From: Pseudomonas laurentiana
GTDB lineage: Bacteria > Pseudomonadota > Gammaproteobacteria > Pseudomonadales > Pseudomonadaceae
Assembly (NCBI RefSeq): GCF_014648275.1
Contig: NZ_BMQU01000002.1
Coordinates: 1 to 64,000 of the forward strand
Reading direction: 5' to 3'
Length of the DNA: 64,000 bases
Every line of letters starts with the position of its first letter. The first letter of the stretch is position 1. The notes beneath the pieces are model-generated. The model did not search any database. It was given only the letters and a program-made list of their open reading frames with translations, and had not been told where the DNA came from. This document shows positions 1-10,506 of this stretch, one piece after another. The translations under genes and the position numbers were made by a program.

Positions 1-65
1 ACCAGCGTGTCGCCGGCTTTGACGGTGTAGGCGTTAACCAGCATCTGTTTGTCGTCCTTGTACAT
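1..65 (-). CDS. N-terminus of a protein running off the left edge
   Basis: Only about 21 codons lie in the window. The reading starts with an ATG at 65 and continues leftward as MYKDDKQMLVNAYTVKAGDT. The YTVKAGDTL stretch is reminiscent of the start of a LysM repeat, but this is too short to assign a family. No strong ribosome-binding site is visible upstream of the ATG, so even the start is tentative. Confidence 0.35.
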   Translation of the reverse strand, partial: MYKDDKQMLVNAYTVKAGDTL

Positions 66-229
66 TAGAGGCACTCAGGGCCAAGCCGCAGCCCCGAGTG
101 CGCACAGCGATGAAGGTTGTGACGCTAACAAATGCCTATGAAAACCAATGTAGGACCATTCCTAGTGACGCGACATCTCTCTCCGAAAAATTGAGCGCGT
201 CATCTGGGCAGTCTCACGTGTAAGCGTCA

Positions 230-263
230 GCATTGCCGGCGATACACCCATCGCCAGCAATGC
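230..263. terminator. Long hairpin downstream of the methyltransferase gene
   Basis: A 14-nt arm at 230-243 is matched with one mismatch by its reverse complement at 250-263, leaving a 6-nt loop. It lies about 30 nt beyond the stop of the leftward methyltransferase gene, so a role in ending that transcript or protecting its 3' end is plausible. No T-run follows on either strand, so it is not a textbook intrinsic terminator. The rest of 66-293 holds nothing I can identify. Confidence 0.4.
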
Positions 264-293
264 CGACTGCTGGTCACTCTGCGTTTGCAGCCC

Positions 294-1340
294 CTACACA
301 CGGGCCTCCAGGATCAGGTTGAAGGGGGTTTCTGTAGCGCGGCGGAAGCGGCTGAAGCCTGCCTCGTTGAACACCTTGCGCAAACGTGCCTCACCGGCCT
401 GCGCCCCCAGGCCCAGGCCGACCTCTTGCGACAAGGAGTTGGGCGTGCAGATAAAGGTCGAGGCGGCGTAGAACAGCCGACCCACCGGGTTGCTGTTTTC
501 TTCGAGGGTGTCATTGGCGTAGGGCTCTACCAGCAACACCGTGCCGTCCGGCTTCAGTGTTTCCCGGGCATGCCGGGCAGCACCCACTGGGTCGCCCATG
601 TCATGCAGGCAGTCGAAGTAGCAGATCAGGTCGTAGCCCGCACCGGGGTAGTCCTTGGCGCTGGCCTGGATGAACTGCACGCGATCTTCCACGCCGCCTT
701 CCACTGCGCGCTGCGTCGCCGTGGCAATGGACGGTGCGTGGTAGTCGAAGCCGGTAAAGCGCGACGCTGGGAAGGCCTGGGCCATGATCACGGTCGAGGC
801 GCCATGCCCGCAGCCAACATCGGCTACCTTGGCGCCCGCGCGCAGTTTGTCGACGACACCGTCCAGTGCGGGCAGCCACTCAGCCACCAGGTGCGCACGG
901 TAACCGGGCCTGAAGAAACGCTCGGTACCGCTGAACATACAGGCATGGTGTTCGCCCCATGGCAGGGCGCCATTGCCACGCATGGCCTTTACCAGCTTGT
1001 CTTTATCGTGGAACAACGCCGAGATCACCACGGCCCCACCGGCGACATACACCGGTGAGTCTTCTATCGCCAGGGCCATGGCCTGCTCCTCGGGCAGGCG
1101 GAATTGGCCATCGGTATATTCCATGTAGCCTGACGCCGCTTGAGCGCTCAGCCATTCGCGCAGTAGCCGAGCATTGCAACCGGTTTTGCCGGCCAGTGCT
1201 TCAGGGGTAGTGGGTTGGCTGTCGGCCATGGCCCGATACAGGCCCAGCTCTTCGCCAAGAATTACGTTGGCAAGCATTGCCGCGGCGCCCATGTCGGTCA
1301 CCAGCTTGCCCATGAAGTCATTCAGTTTGGCCTCGTCCAT
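294..1340 (-). CDS. SAM-dependent methyltransferase with winged-helix N-terminus
   Basis: This is a 348-residue class I methyltransferase. The SAM-binding motif I, VADVGCGHGAST, lies near residue 170, and an acidic YFDCLHDMGDP motif follows near 240. The first 110 residues are helical (MGAAAMLANVILGEELGLYR) and resemble the winged-helix dimerisation region of O-methyltransferases and Rv2258c-like proteins. A good AAGGAG ribosome-binding site precedes the ATG at 1340. The substrate cannot be told: such enzymes methylate small molecules, often aromatic or polyketide-like. Its neighbours offer no pathway context. Confidence 0.75.
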   Translation of the reverse strand: MDEAKLNDFMGKLVTDMGAAAMLANVILGEELGLYRAMADSQPTTPEALAGKTGCNARLLREWLSAQAASGYMEYTDGQFRLPEEQAMALAIEDSPVYVAGGAVVISALFHDKDKLVKAMRGNGALPWGEHHACMFSGTERFFRPGYRAHLVAEWLPALDGVVDKLRAGAKVADVGCGHGASTVIMAQAFPASRFTGFDYHAPSIATATQRAVEGGVEDRVQFIQASAKDYPGAGYDLICYFDCLHDMGDPVGAARHARETLKPDGTVLLVEPYANDTLEENSNPVGRLFYAASTFICTPNSLSQEVGLGLGAQAGEARLRKVFNEAGFSRFRRATETPFNLILEARV

Positions 1341-1483
1341 GGTGTGTGCTCCTTTCAGAAGACCACTATCAACGCAGGCACCGACGTGGTCGGTGACCTC
1401 CGGCCGTTACATCGGGAGGGAGGCTTTAAGTATAGTTCCGCACGGTCGTGACGATGATCCGTTCGGCTCCCGCCCTGTGCAGG

Positions 1484-2095
1484 TTAGGAGCCATGTTTGC
1501 CGAGGGTCTTGGCGACATCGGCCTGGATCTTGTAGGCCGGCGCTTCCACGGCGTCGTAATCACGGGTGTAGCGTGCAGCAAAGTCATCGACGCCCCATTG
1601 CTGGTACTGCTGTACATGCTTGAGCTCGTGGGCCCAAAGGGCGACGTTGTTGAGGGCGTCCTGCTCATGGCGAAAGACGATGATGTCCATCAATGTCACG
1701 GCATTCACGTCGGGGTTTTGCAGCATCGCGTTGGCGGCATTCAGTTCTTGGGTATCACCGACCTTGTAGCGTGCGCTGTCGAGAACTTGAAAGTCGTAGT
1801 AGGGCTCGAGCTGCACACGGATGTTTAGCGGAATCGGCTGGACATCACCCGCAGCGGCTGAGTTGCGCGATTGCTTGATCCAGCCGGCAAGGCCGGTAGC
1901 GGCTATCTGGCCGACTTGCGCAAAGACCGTACCGATCTCTGTTTGGCTAACCGGCGCGCAGAAGCAGCTGCCCATGCACACCTGGTACTGGCCGGTGGGG
2001 CATTGTGTCGTGGCGCCAGAGGCGAGCAGGGGGCTGCACAGGATAAGGCTCAGGGCCATCGAACGGCCCAGTGTACGCAAGGAAGCGGCTGGCAT
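1484..2095 (-). CDS. Secreted DUF4157-like protein with HExxH motif
   Basis: The predicted protein has 203 residues from the ATG at 2095; an in-frame TTG at 2125 would add 10. The N-terminus is a plausible signal peptide ending near SPLLASGA, followed by a cysteine-rich stretch (CPTGQYQVCMGSCFC) that could form disulphides in the periplasm. The second half contains WAHELKHVQQYQ, an HExxH zinc-binding motif in the context seen in DUF4157 proteins (HELxHVxQ). No substrate or partner is suggested by the neighbours. It could be a peptidase or a catalytically idle zinc-binding domain. Confidence 0.65.
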   Translation of the reverse strand: MPAASLRTLGRSMALSLILCSPLLASGATTQCPTGQYQVCMGSCFCAPVSQTEIGTVFAQVGQIAATGLAGWIKQSRNSAAAGDVQPIPLNIRVQLEPYYDFQVLDSARYKVGDTQELNAANAMLQNPDVNAVTLMDIIVFRHEQDALNNVALWAHELKHVQQYQQWGVDDFAARYTRDYDAVEAPAYKIQADVAKTLGKHGS

Positions 2096-2125
2096 GAGGG
2101 TTCTGGAACCAAGGCTGATCGGCAA

Positions 2126-2490
2126 TAAGGGCAGTGGATTCTAGCGAGTGTTCGACCATTGAGATGGCGGTAAGTTGCGTTGTCTGCCCGCAGTTGTCGT
2201 GGGTGTTCGCCAAGACCTGGGGCCAGCGTTCTGTGGCGCTGCCAACAGGCGTGTTGTTCAGCGGGTAGGGGCGGCGTAGAATCCCGACCATCAGGCCGTA
2301 CCCTCCATACTCATAATGATCTGTTGACTGCTCGCTTCGCCCAGGTCTCCGGCCATGGGAGGCTATAGCTTGCGCAGGTCTTTTGTGGGTGAATTTGAGT
2401 TTCGAGCGCCCGTTCAGGTGCCGGGTTGGTTCCAGGCCGACCCGGCAGCGGCACCTGTCGGCGGAGTGTTCCCAGAACGTTGCCCATCTT
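2126..2490. other. Gene-free stretch with RNA-like hairpin
   Basis: No convincing gene occupies this interval. An antisense open frame runs through it but has no family character and overlaps real genes. At 2421-2449 TGCCGGGTTGG and CCGACCCGGCA form an 11-bp stem (one G-U pair) around a 7-nt loop, and further short complementary blocks surround it. It lies immediately upstream of the likely TTG start of the MFS transporter at 2491, so it would form part of that gene's leader if transcription starts to the left. Function unknown. Confidence 0.4.
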
Positions 2491-3684
2491 TTGACAAATA
2501 CACTCACGGATACGCGTGCCGGTAGCTGGTTAAGCGTGATTGCACTGGCGCTCTCTGCGTTCATTTTCAACACCACGGAGTTCGTACCGGTGGGCCTGCT
2601 GAGTGCCATCGGCGCAAGCTTTGAGCTGTCGACCTCACAGGTCGGCCTGATGCTGACGGTCTATGCCTGGGTGGTCTCGTTGACCTCGCTGCCGATGATG
2701 CTGCTTACCCGCAACATCGAGCGGCGCAAGTTGCTGGTTCTGCTGTTCATCCTGTTCATTGCCAGCCATGTGCTGTCCAGCATGGCCTGGAGCTTTGGCA
2801 TGTTGCTGCTCAGTCGCATCGGTATCGCCTTGGCGCATGCGGTGTTCTGGTCGATCACCGCGTCGCTGGCCGTGCGTGTGGCGCCACCGGGCAAGCAGGT
2901 GCAGGCACTGGGCCTGCTGTCGACCGGCACGACACTGGCGATGGTGTTGGGCATCCCGCTCGGGCGGGTGGTGGGGGAAGCGCTGGGCTGGCGAATGACC
3001 TTCCTGGCAATTGCCGGGGTGTCCGGGCTGACCCTGCTGTGCCTGGTCAAGTCACTGCCGTTGTTGCCGAGCCAGAACTCCGGTTCGCTGAGAAGCCTGC
3101 CGGTACTGTTCAAGCGGCCGGCGTTGGTGTCGCTCTATGTATTGACCGCAATGGTCATTACCGCCCAGTTTACCGCTTACAGCTACATCGAGCCGTTTGT
3201 TGAAGTCGTGGCGGCCATGAGTGGCGAGGTGACCACCTTGCTGTTGTTACTGTTCGGTGGAGCGGGGTTGTTCGGCTCATTGCTGTTCAGCCGCTACAAC
3301 AACCGTTTTCCCCGAGGCTTGCTGATTGCTGCGATCGCATCCCTGGCGCTGTGCCTGGCACTGTTGTTACCCCTGTCCAGCGAGGTTCTGGTGTTGGGAG
3401 TGCTGTGTATGGTGTGGGGAATGGCCATCATGTGTTTCGGGCTGGTGATGCAGGCCAAGGTACTGAACCTGGCCCCGGACGCCACCGACGTGGCGATGTC
3501 GCTGCACTCGGCAATCTACAACATCGGTATCGGTGGCGGAGCCTTGCTCGGCAGCATAGTGATCAGCCAGGCGGGCGTGGCTCACATCGGCGTCGTCGGT
3601 GGCCTGTTGGCGGGGGCTGCGCTATTGGTGTGCGTGGTGACCACTTACCGCTATAGCGCGCCGGCCAAGGTTGTTTCGGAGTAG
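2491..3684 (+). CDS. MFS transporter, SotB sugar-efflux type
   Basis: This is a 12-helix major facilitator protein of about 397 residues. The sequence from [20 protein letters not shown] onward resembles SotB/YdeA-like sugar or arabinose efflux pumps (helix 1 with [13 protein letters not shown] loop motif NIERRKLL). An in-frame ATG at 2383 exists, but the 36 residues it adds are arginine-rich, lack family character and cover the hairpin region. I therefore prefer TTG at 2491, although no strong ribosome-binding site supports either. Substrate is inferred only from the family. Confidence 0.75.
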   Translation: MTNTLTDTRAGSWLSVIALALSAFIFNTTEFVPVGLLSAIGASFELSTSQVGLMLTVYAWVVSLTSLPMMLLTRNIERRKLLVLLFILFIASHVLSSMAWSFGMLLLSRIGIALAHAVFWSITASLAVRVAPPGKQVQALGLLSTGTTLAMVLGIPLGRVVGEALGWRMTFLAIAGVSGLTLLCLVKSLPLLPSQNSGSLRSLPVLFKRPALVSLYVLTAMVITAQFTAYSYIEPFVEVVAAMSGEVTTLLLLLFGGAGLFGSLLFSRYNNRFPRGLLIAAIASLALCLALLLPLSSEVLVLGVLCMVWGMAIMCFGLVMQAKVLNLAPDATDVAMSLHSAIYNIGIGGGALLGSIVISQAGVAHIGVVGGLLAGAALLVCVVTTYRYSAPAKVVSE

Positions 3685-3690
3685 ATCGTC

Positions 3691-4077
3691 TCAGCAGGCG
3701 CGGTGTACCCGTCGGGTGGTACGCCAGTGGCTCAGTACCCAGTAGTAGACCAGGCCATTGACCAGCAGTACCACGGCACAAAGTGCGATCTGGATCGAAG
3801 CGGTCAGGCCGGCCGGGTAGATCAACGGCCAGACATAGTGATCAATGAACCCGCCGCTGTAGCCTGAGCTGCCAGCGGCCTGGCGCAACGCGTTTTCCCA
3901 GGCGGTGAGCGGGCAGGTCAAATGAAAGCCTTCGACCGCTGCGCCCCAGGCGATTGCTGGCACGTGGCACCAGATCAGCGGGCGCCACTTGAGCACCAAC
4001 AGTCCGACAAGCAGGACAAACAGAATAAACAGCAGATGAAACAGCACCAAACCATCGGCGCCCAGACGGTACAACAT
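3691..4077 (-). CDS. DUF2784 membrane protein
   Basis: A 128-residue protein with four predicted transmembrane helices. It carries the DUF2784 pattern: LVLFHLLFILFVLLVGLLV at the start, FHLTCPLTAWEN in the middle, and GFIDHYVWPLIYP towards the end. An AGGAGAG site sits 5 nt before the ATG at 4077. The gene is convergent with the MFS transporter, only 6 nt away. The family has no established function. Confidence 0.8.
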   Translation of the reverse strand: MLYRLGADGLVLFHLLFILFVLLVGLLVLKWRPLIWCHVPAIAWGAAVEGFHLTCPLTAWENALRQAAGSSGYSGGFIDHYVWPLIYPAGLTASIQIALCAVVLLVNGLVYYWVLSHWRTTRRVHRAC

Positions 4078-4193
4078 GGTCTCTCCTGAATCGATTTACG
4101 GTCCCTGTCAAGGCGGCAGGATAATCCAGTTGCCGTGGGTGATATCGACTTTATTTTAGCCGGCTCGCACCACCTGTACCGATTCAGAGCGGT

Positions 4194-4226
4194 GAGGCCA
4201 GCCGAGCATGGTTGCTGGCTGGCCTC
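4194..4226. terminator. Hairpin after preA
   Basis: GAGGCCAGCC at 4194-4203 and its exact complement GGCTGGCCTC at 4217-4226 form a 10-bp stem. It begins 20 nt past the preA stop codon. There is no T-run on the minus strand, so termination is inferred from position and stem strength only. Confidence 0.5.
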
Positions 4227-4245
4227 TGTTCATCGGGGATGGACC

Positions 4246-5520
4246 TCAAGGCACCACGTGATAGGGGTTGCGCGGGTCATGCTGCCAGTCGAGGAAAGGC
4301 TTGCCGTTATCCTGCGCAACCATCTCGATACAGTCCTGTACCGGGCAGGTGATCTGGCACAGGTTACAGCCCACGCATTCGGCGTCGATCACCTCGTAGC
4401 GGTGGGTGCCGTCTGCTTGTTTCTGGCTGACGATGGCCTGGTGTGAGGTGTCTTCGCAGGCAATGTGGCAGCGACCGCAGCCGATGCAGGCCTGTTGGTC
4501 GATCCTGGCGATGACCTGGTAGTTGATGTCCAGATACTTCCAGTCGGTGGTGTGGCCGACCGCCCGCCCGCTGAAGTCCCGCAATGTCTGATAACCCTGG
4601 CTGTCCATCCAGCGCGAAAGACCGTCCTTCATCGCTTCGACGATCCGGAAGCCATGCAGCATGGCGGCAGTGCAAACCTGTACCGAACCACAGCCCAGCG
4701 CGATGAATTCGGCCGCATCACGCCAACTGCCGATACCACCGATGCCGCTGATTGGCAGGCCGTGAGTGGCTGGGTCTCGGGCGATTTCGGCAACCATGTT
4801 CAGGGCAATCGGTTTCACCGCGGAGCCGCAGTAGCCGCCGTGGGTACTCTGGTTGCCGACAATGGGCAGGGCAACCATGCGCTCCAGGTCGACACTGGTG
4901 ATGGAGTTGATGGTGTTGATCAGTGATACCGCGTCGGCGCCGCCACGATAGGCCGCCCGTGCCGACTGGCGGATATCGGTGATGTTTGGTGTGAGTTTGA
5001 CGATCACAGGCAGTTTGCTGTGGGTCTTGCACCAACGGGTAACCTGCTCGACGTACTCCGGCACCTGGCCGACCGCCGCCCCCATGCCCCGCTCAGGCAT
5101 GCCATGGGGACAGCCGAAGTTGAGCTCGATGCCGTCAGCGCCAGTGGCTTCCACCAACGGCAGAATGGCTTTCCAGGAGGCCTCGACACAGGGCACCATC
5201 AACGACACGATCAAGGCGCGGTCTGGCCAATCCTTTTTGACCTGGGTGATTTCCCGCAGGTTGATTTCCAGTGAACGGTCGGTAATCAGTTCGATGTTGT
5301 TGATCCCGATAACCTCGCGGTTGGCACCATAGTGCGCCGAATAACGTGAGGAGACGTTGACCGCGGCCGGGTCTTCGCCAAGGGTTTTCCAGACCACGCC
5401 ACCCCAGCCAGCCTCAAACGCGCGAACCACGTTGTAGGCCTTGTCGGTGGGCGGTGCGGAGGCCAGCCAGAAGGGGTTGGGCGCTTTGATGCCGGCGAAT
5501 TCGATCGACAGGTCTGCCAT
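4246..5520 (-). CDS. preA: Dihydropyrimidine dehydrogenase subunit PreA
   Basis: 424 residues, the catalytic subunit of NAD-dependent dihydropyrimidine dehydrogenase, which reduces uracil and thymine in the first step of reductive pyrimidine breakdown. Residues 1-320 form a dihydroorotate-dehydrogenase-like FMN barrel; NFGCPHGMPERGMG carries the expected active-site cysteine. The C-terminus has two 4Fe-4S clusters (CIGCGRCHIAC and CVGCNLCQITCPV) that receive electrons from PreT. The start codon directly follows the preT stop (TAAATG), so the two subunits are co-translated. Full length and intact. Confidence 0.93.
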   Translation of the reverse strand: MADLSIEFAGIKAPNPFWLASAPPTDKAYNVVRAFEAGWGGVVWKTLGEDPAAVNVSSRYSAHYGANREVIGINNIELITDRSLEINLREITQVKKDWPDRALIVSLMVPCVEASWKAILPLVEATGADGIELNFGCPHGMPERGMGAAVGQVPEYVEQVTRWCKTHSKLPVIVKLTPNITDIRQSARAAYRGGADAVSLINTINSITSVDLERMVALPIVGNQSTHGGYCGSAVKPIALNMVAEIARDPATHGLPISGIGGIGSWRDAAEFIALGCGSVQVCTAAMLHGFRIVEAMKDGLSRWMDSQGYQTLRDFSGRAVGHTTDWKYLDINYQVIARIDQQACIGCGRCHIACEDTSHQAIVSQKQADGTHRYEVIDAECVGCNLCQITCPVQDCIEMVAQDNGKPFLDWQHDPRNPYHVVP

Positions 5521-6888
5521 TTATGCGGCCTCCACGTTGGTCATCAGTTGAGCATGAATGGCCTGGGCTGCCAGCTTGCCGTGCTGCACGGCCTGGACGG
5601 TGAGGTCCTGGCCGAGCTGGGTACAGTCACCGCCGGCATACACGCCGGGCAGGCTGGTGCGCATCTGCTCATCGACGCGAATACGGTCGCCGTCACGGGC
5701 CAGGAGTTGCCCGCTGGCGTCGCTCAGGGCGTGCTCATCGAAGGTTTGGCCGATGGCCTTGAAGATGGCATCAGCGGCCAGCTCGAAGAATTCTCCGGTA
5801 GGTTGCAGGTGGCCTTCGTGCAGGTGGGTACGGGCAAAGCGCATGCCGCGCACCCGACCCTGTGCGTCCAGCAGTACTTCTTCGGGTTGTGCCCAGGTCA
5901 GCAGGCGCACCTGGTTGGCTTTGGCAATATCCTGCTCATGCGTCGTTGCGCCCATGTCCGGGTAGCCACGGCGGTACACCAGGTTGACCTCACGCGCCCC
6001 CAGGCGGGCCATCTGCACGGCCATGTCGATGGCGGTGTTGCCCGCGCCGAGCACGATACAGCGGTCAGCCAGTGGCAGTTGGCTCAGGTCCTCTGCCTGG
6101 CGCAGTTCGCGGATGTAGTCGGTGGCGGCGAGCACACCCGGCGCAGCTTCGTTGACCAGGCCAAGTTGACGGCTGGCGTTCAGGCCAAGAGCAAGGAACA
6201 CCGCATCGAACTGTTGGCGCAGATCCGACAGGCTCAGGTTGTCACCCAGCACCTGACCATGGCGTATTTCAATGCCGCCAATCTGCAGCACGAACGCCAG
6301 TTCGCGCTGGGCGAAGTCATCGACCAGTTTGTACGTGGCGATACCGTATTCGTTCAGCCCGCCGGCCTTGGGCCGTGCCTCGAAGATCACCACATCGTGA
6401 CCGTGCCAGGCCAGCCGATGGGCACAGGACAGCCCGGCAGGGCCAGCACCCACCACGGCGACACGCTTGCCGGTAACGGGCGCGCGCTGGAACGGGTGGG
6501 TGTCGAAGTCGGCGTGGTCCAGGGCGTAGCGCTGCAAGAGGCCGATCAGCACGGGTGCGCACTCCTGATGATGGTTGCGTACGCAGGCTTGCTGGCACAG
6601 CACCTCGGTCGGACAGACCCGAGCACAGCTACCGCCCAGGATATTGGCCGAGAGGATTGTCTCGGCCGCACCCTGGACGTTGTCATGATGAATATTGCGG
6701 ATGAAGGCGGGGATATCGATTTCGCTGGGGCAGGCGTTGACGCAAGGCGCATCGTAGCAATACAGGCAGCGTGCGCTTTCCAGCGCAGCCTGACGGGCAT
6801 TGAGCGGGGGTGCCAGGTCGCTGAAGCGCTCGGCCAGTGTGGCGTTATCGGCGCTGGGTCGGGGGAGGTGATTCAAGGAGTCGATCAC
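5521..6888 (-). CDS. preT: Dihydropyrimidine dehydrogenase subunit PreT
   Basis: 455 residues, the NAD(P)H-oxidising flavoprotein partner of PreA. The N-terminus has two cysteine groups for 4Fe-4S clusters (CLYCYDAPCVNACP and CARVCPTEVLCQQAC), followed by an FAD-binding AVVGAGPAGLSCA motif and a second nucleotide site IVLGAGNTAIDMA, as in glutamate synthase small subunits. I choose the GTG at 6888 because AGAGG lies about 7 nt upstream. A GTG at 6921 would extend it by 11 residues but lacks a good site. Separated by 66 nt from the hydantoinase gene in the same transcript. Confidence 0.92.
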   Translation of the reverse strand: MIDSLNHLPRPSADNATLAERFSDLAPPLNARQAALESARCLYCYDAPCVNACPSEIDIPAFIRNIHHDNVQGAAETILSANILGGSCARVCPTEVLCQQACVRNHHQECAPVLIGLLQRYALDHADFDTHPFQRAPVTGKRVAVVGAGPAGLSCAHRLAWHGHDVVIFEARPKAGGLNEYGIATYKLVDDFAQRELAFVLQIGGIEIRHGQVLGDNLSLSDLRQQFDAVFLALGLNASRQLGLVNEAAPGVLAATDYIRELRQAEDLSQLPLADRCIVLGAGNTAIDMAVQMARLGAREVNLVYRRGYPDMGATTHEQDIAKANQVRLLTWAQPEEVLLDAQGRVRGMRFARTHLHEGHLQPTGEFFELAADAIFKAIGQTFDEHALSDASGQLLARDGDRIRVDEQMRTSLPGVYAGGDCTQLGQDLTVQAVQHGKLAAQAIHAQLMTNVEAA

Positions 6889-6954
6889 GGTGGCGGCCTC
6901 TGTTCTGATTATTAGAGTCACTACGACCTGTGGGGCGGCATCACGGCCTCGTGT

Positions 6955-8973
<2,019 letters not shown>

Positions 8974-10461
8974 ATGCAGCAGATCAAATCGCAAGTGAGC
9001 GAACGCGACGGCTTGTTCGAGCTCGACGCCGGCAGTGATGTTCTCGACAGCCCCCGGTACAACCACGACATTGCGCCGACCAAAGTTCACGAGCGCACCT
9101 GGAACAAATGGCATATCACCGCGCTGTGGGTCGGCATGGCGATCTGCGTGCCGACCTACACCCTGGGCGGCGTGTTGACCGCCTATTTCGGCCTGACCGT
9201 GGGGGAGGCGTTGCTGGCAATCCTGCTGGCAAACACCGTGGTGCTGGTGCCACTGACACTCAATGCCTTTCCCGGGACCAAATACGGCATCCCTTTCCCG
9301 GTGTTGTTGCGCTCCTCATTTGGCATCATTGGCTCCAACGTGCCGTGCCTGATCCGTGCCTTGGTCGCCTGTGGCTGGTTCGGTATCCAGACGATGTTCG
9401 GCGGCCTGGCTATCCATCTGTTCTTCGGCGCGGTCTCGCCGGAGTGGAAGGCCTTGGGCGGCACCGGGGAGGTGATCGGTTTTCTGCTGTTCTGGAGCCT
9501 GAACCTGTGGGTGGTGTTGCGCGGTGCCGAGTCCATCAAGTGGCTGGAAACCCTCTCGGCACCCTTGCTGGTGTTGGTGGGGGCTGGCTTGCTGTTCTGG
9601 GCCCTGCCGAACGTTTCCCTCGGCGAGTTGATGGCGCAACCGCCGAAACGCCCGGAAGGCGCGGGTGTGACCCGTTACTTTCTGGCCGGACTAACGGCCA
9701 TGGTCGGTTTCTGGGCCACGTTGTCGCTGAACATCCCTGACTTCAGTCGTTACGCGAAAAGCCAGAAGGACCAGATCGTCGGGCAGATCATTGGTTTGCC
9801 GCTGACCATGTTCCTCTTCGCCGCCCTGGGGGTAGTACTGACGGCCGCCTCGGCATCGCTGGTAGGGGAAACGGTGTCCGACCCGGTCAGCCTGATCGGA
9901 CACATCCAGAATCCGCTGTGGGTCGCCTTGGCCATGGCCCTGATCATCATCGCCACGCTGTCGACCAACACGGCTGCAAATATTGTTTCGCCAACCAACG
10001 ACTTCCAGAACCTGGCGCCAAAATGGATTGGCCGTACCAGCGCCGTCATGCTGACCGGCGTAGTCGGGCTGCTGTTGATGGCCCACGAGTTGTTGAAAAA
10101 GCTCGGCCTGATCGTTTCTGACGTGAGCCTGGAGTCGGTCTATTCGAACTGGCTGCTGGGGTATTCCAGCCTGCTGGGACCGATTGCCGGAATCATGGTG
10201 GTGGACTATTTCCTGATCCGTCGGCAGACCCTGGACCTGGCCGGCCTCTACCGCGACGACGTGTACCCCGCCTGGAACCTGGCCGGTTTCGTCGCCTTCG
10301 GTGTACCGGTCGCCCTGACCCTGTTGTCGTTGGGCAGTTCGGCGTTCAGCTGGTTCTATGATTACGGCTGGTTTACCGGTTCGGCCCTGGGCGGGCTGAT
10401 CTACTACATGCTTGGCAGCCTCAAGGCTTACCGCGCCGCCAGTGTCAAAGCCAGCGTTTAA
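8974..10461 (+). CDS. NCS1 nucleobase/hydantoin permease
   Basis: A 495-residue, roughly 12-helix transporter of the nucleobase:cation symporter-1 family. The family signature begins in NKWHITALWVGMAICVPTY and continues with the PGTKYGIPFPVLLRSSFG segment and NIPDFSRYAKSQ in the middle. It probably imports uracil, thymine, dihydropyrimidine or hydantoin for the enzymes around it. The ATG at 8974 is chosen because the protein from there has the normal NCS1 length and a GGAG-like site precedes it. The next gene starts 45 nt downstream and is probably co-transcribed. Confidence 0.88.
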   Translation: MQQIKSQVSERDGLFELDAGSDVLDSPRYNHDIAPTKVHERTWNKWHITALWVGMAICVPTYTLGGVLTAYFGLTVGEALLAILLANTVVLVPLTLNAFPGTKYGIPFPVLLRSSFGIIGSNVPCLIRALVACGWFGIQTMFGGLAIHLFFGAVSPEWKALGGTGEVIGFLLFWSLNLWVVLRGAESIKWLETLSAPLLVLVGAGLLFWALPNVSLGELMAQPPKRPEGAGVTRYFLAGLTAMVGFWATLSLNIPDFSRYAKSQKDQIVGQIIGLPLTMFLFAALGVVLTAASASLVGETVSDPVSLIGHIQNPLWVALAMALIIIATLSTNTAANIVSPTNDFQNLAPKWIGRTSAVMLTGVVGLLLMAHELLKKLGLIVSDVSLESVYSNWLLGYSSLLGPIAGIMVVDYFLIRRQTLDLAGLYRDDVYPAWNLAGFVAFGVPVALTLLSLGSSAFSWFYDYGWFTGSALGGLIYYMLGSLKAYRAASVKASV

Positions 10462-10506
10462 ACACCAAGGCCCGTGGAGGCCCGTTGACTGATGCAGGAG
10501 ATGCAC

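Noticed and set aside
1947-2609. 220-codon minus-strand frame through the gene-free block
   Set aside because: It overlaps both the secreted HExxH gene and the MFS gene, and I recognise no domain. The interval is better described as structured non-coding DNA.
5548-6915. 455-codon open frame on the plus strand
   Set aside because: It is antisense to preT over its full length, has no recognisable domain and a composition expected of a GC-rich shadow frame.
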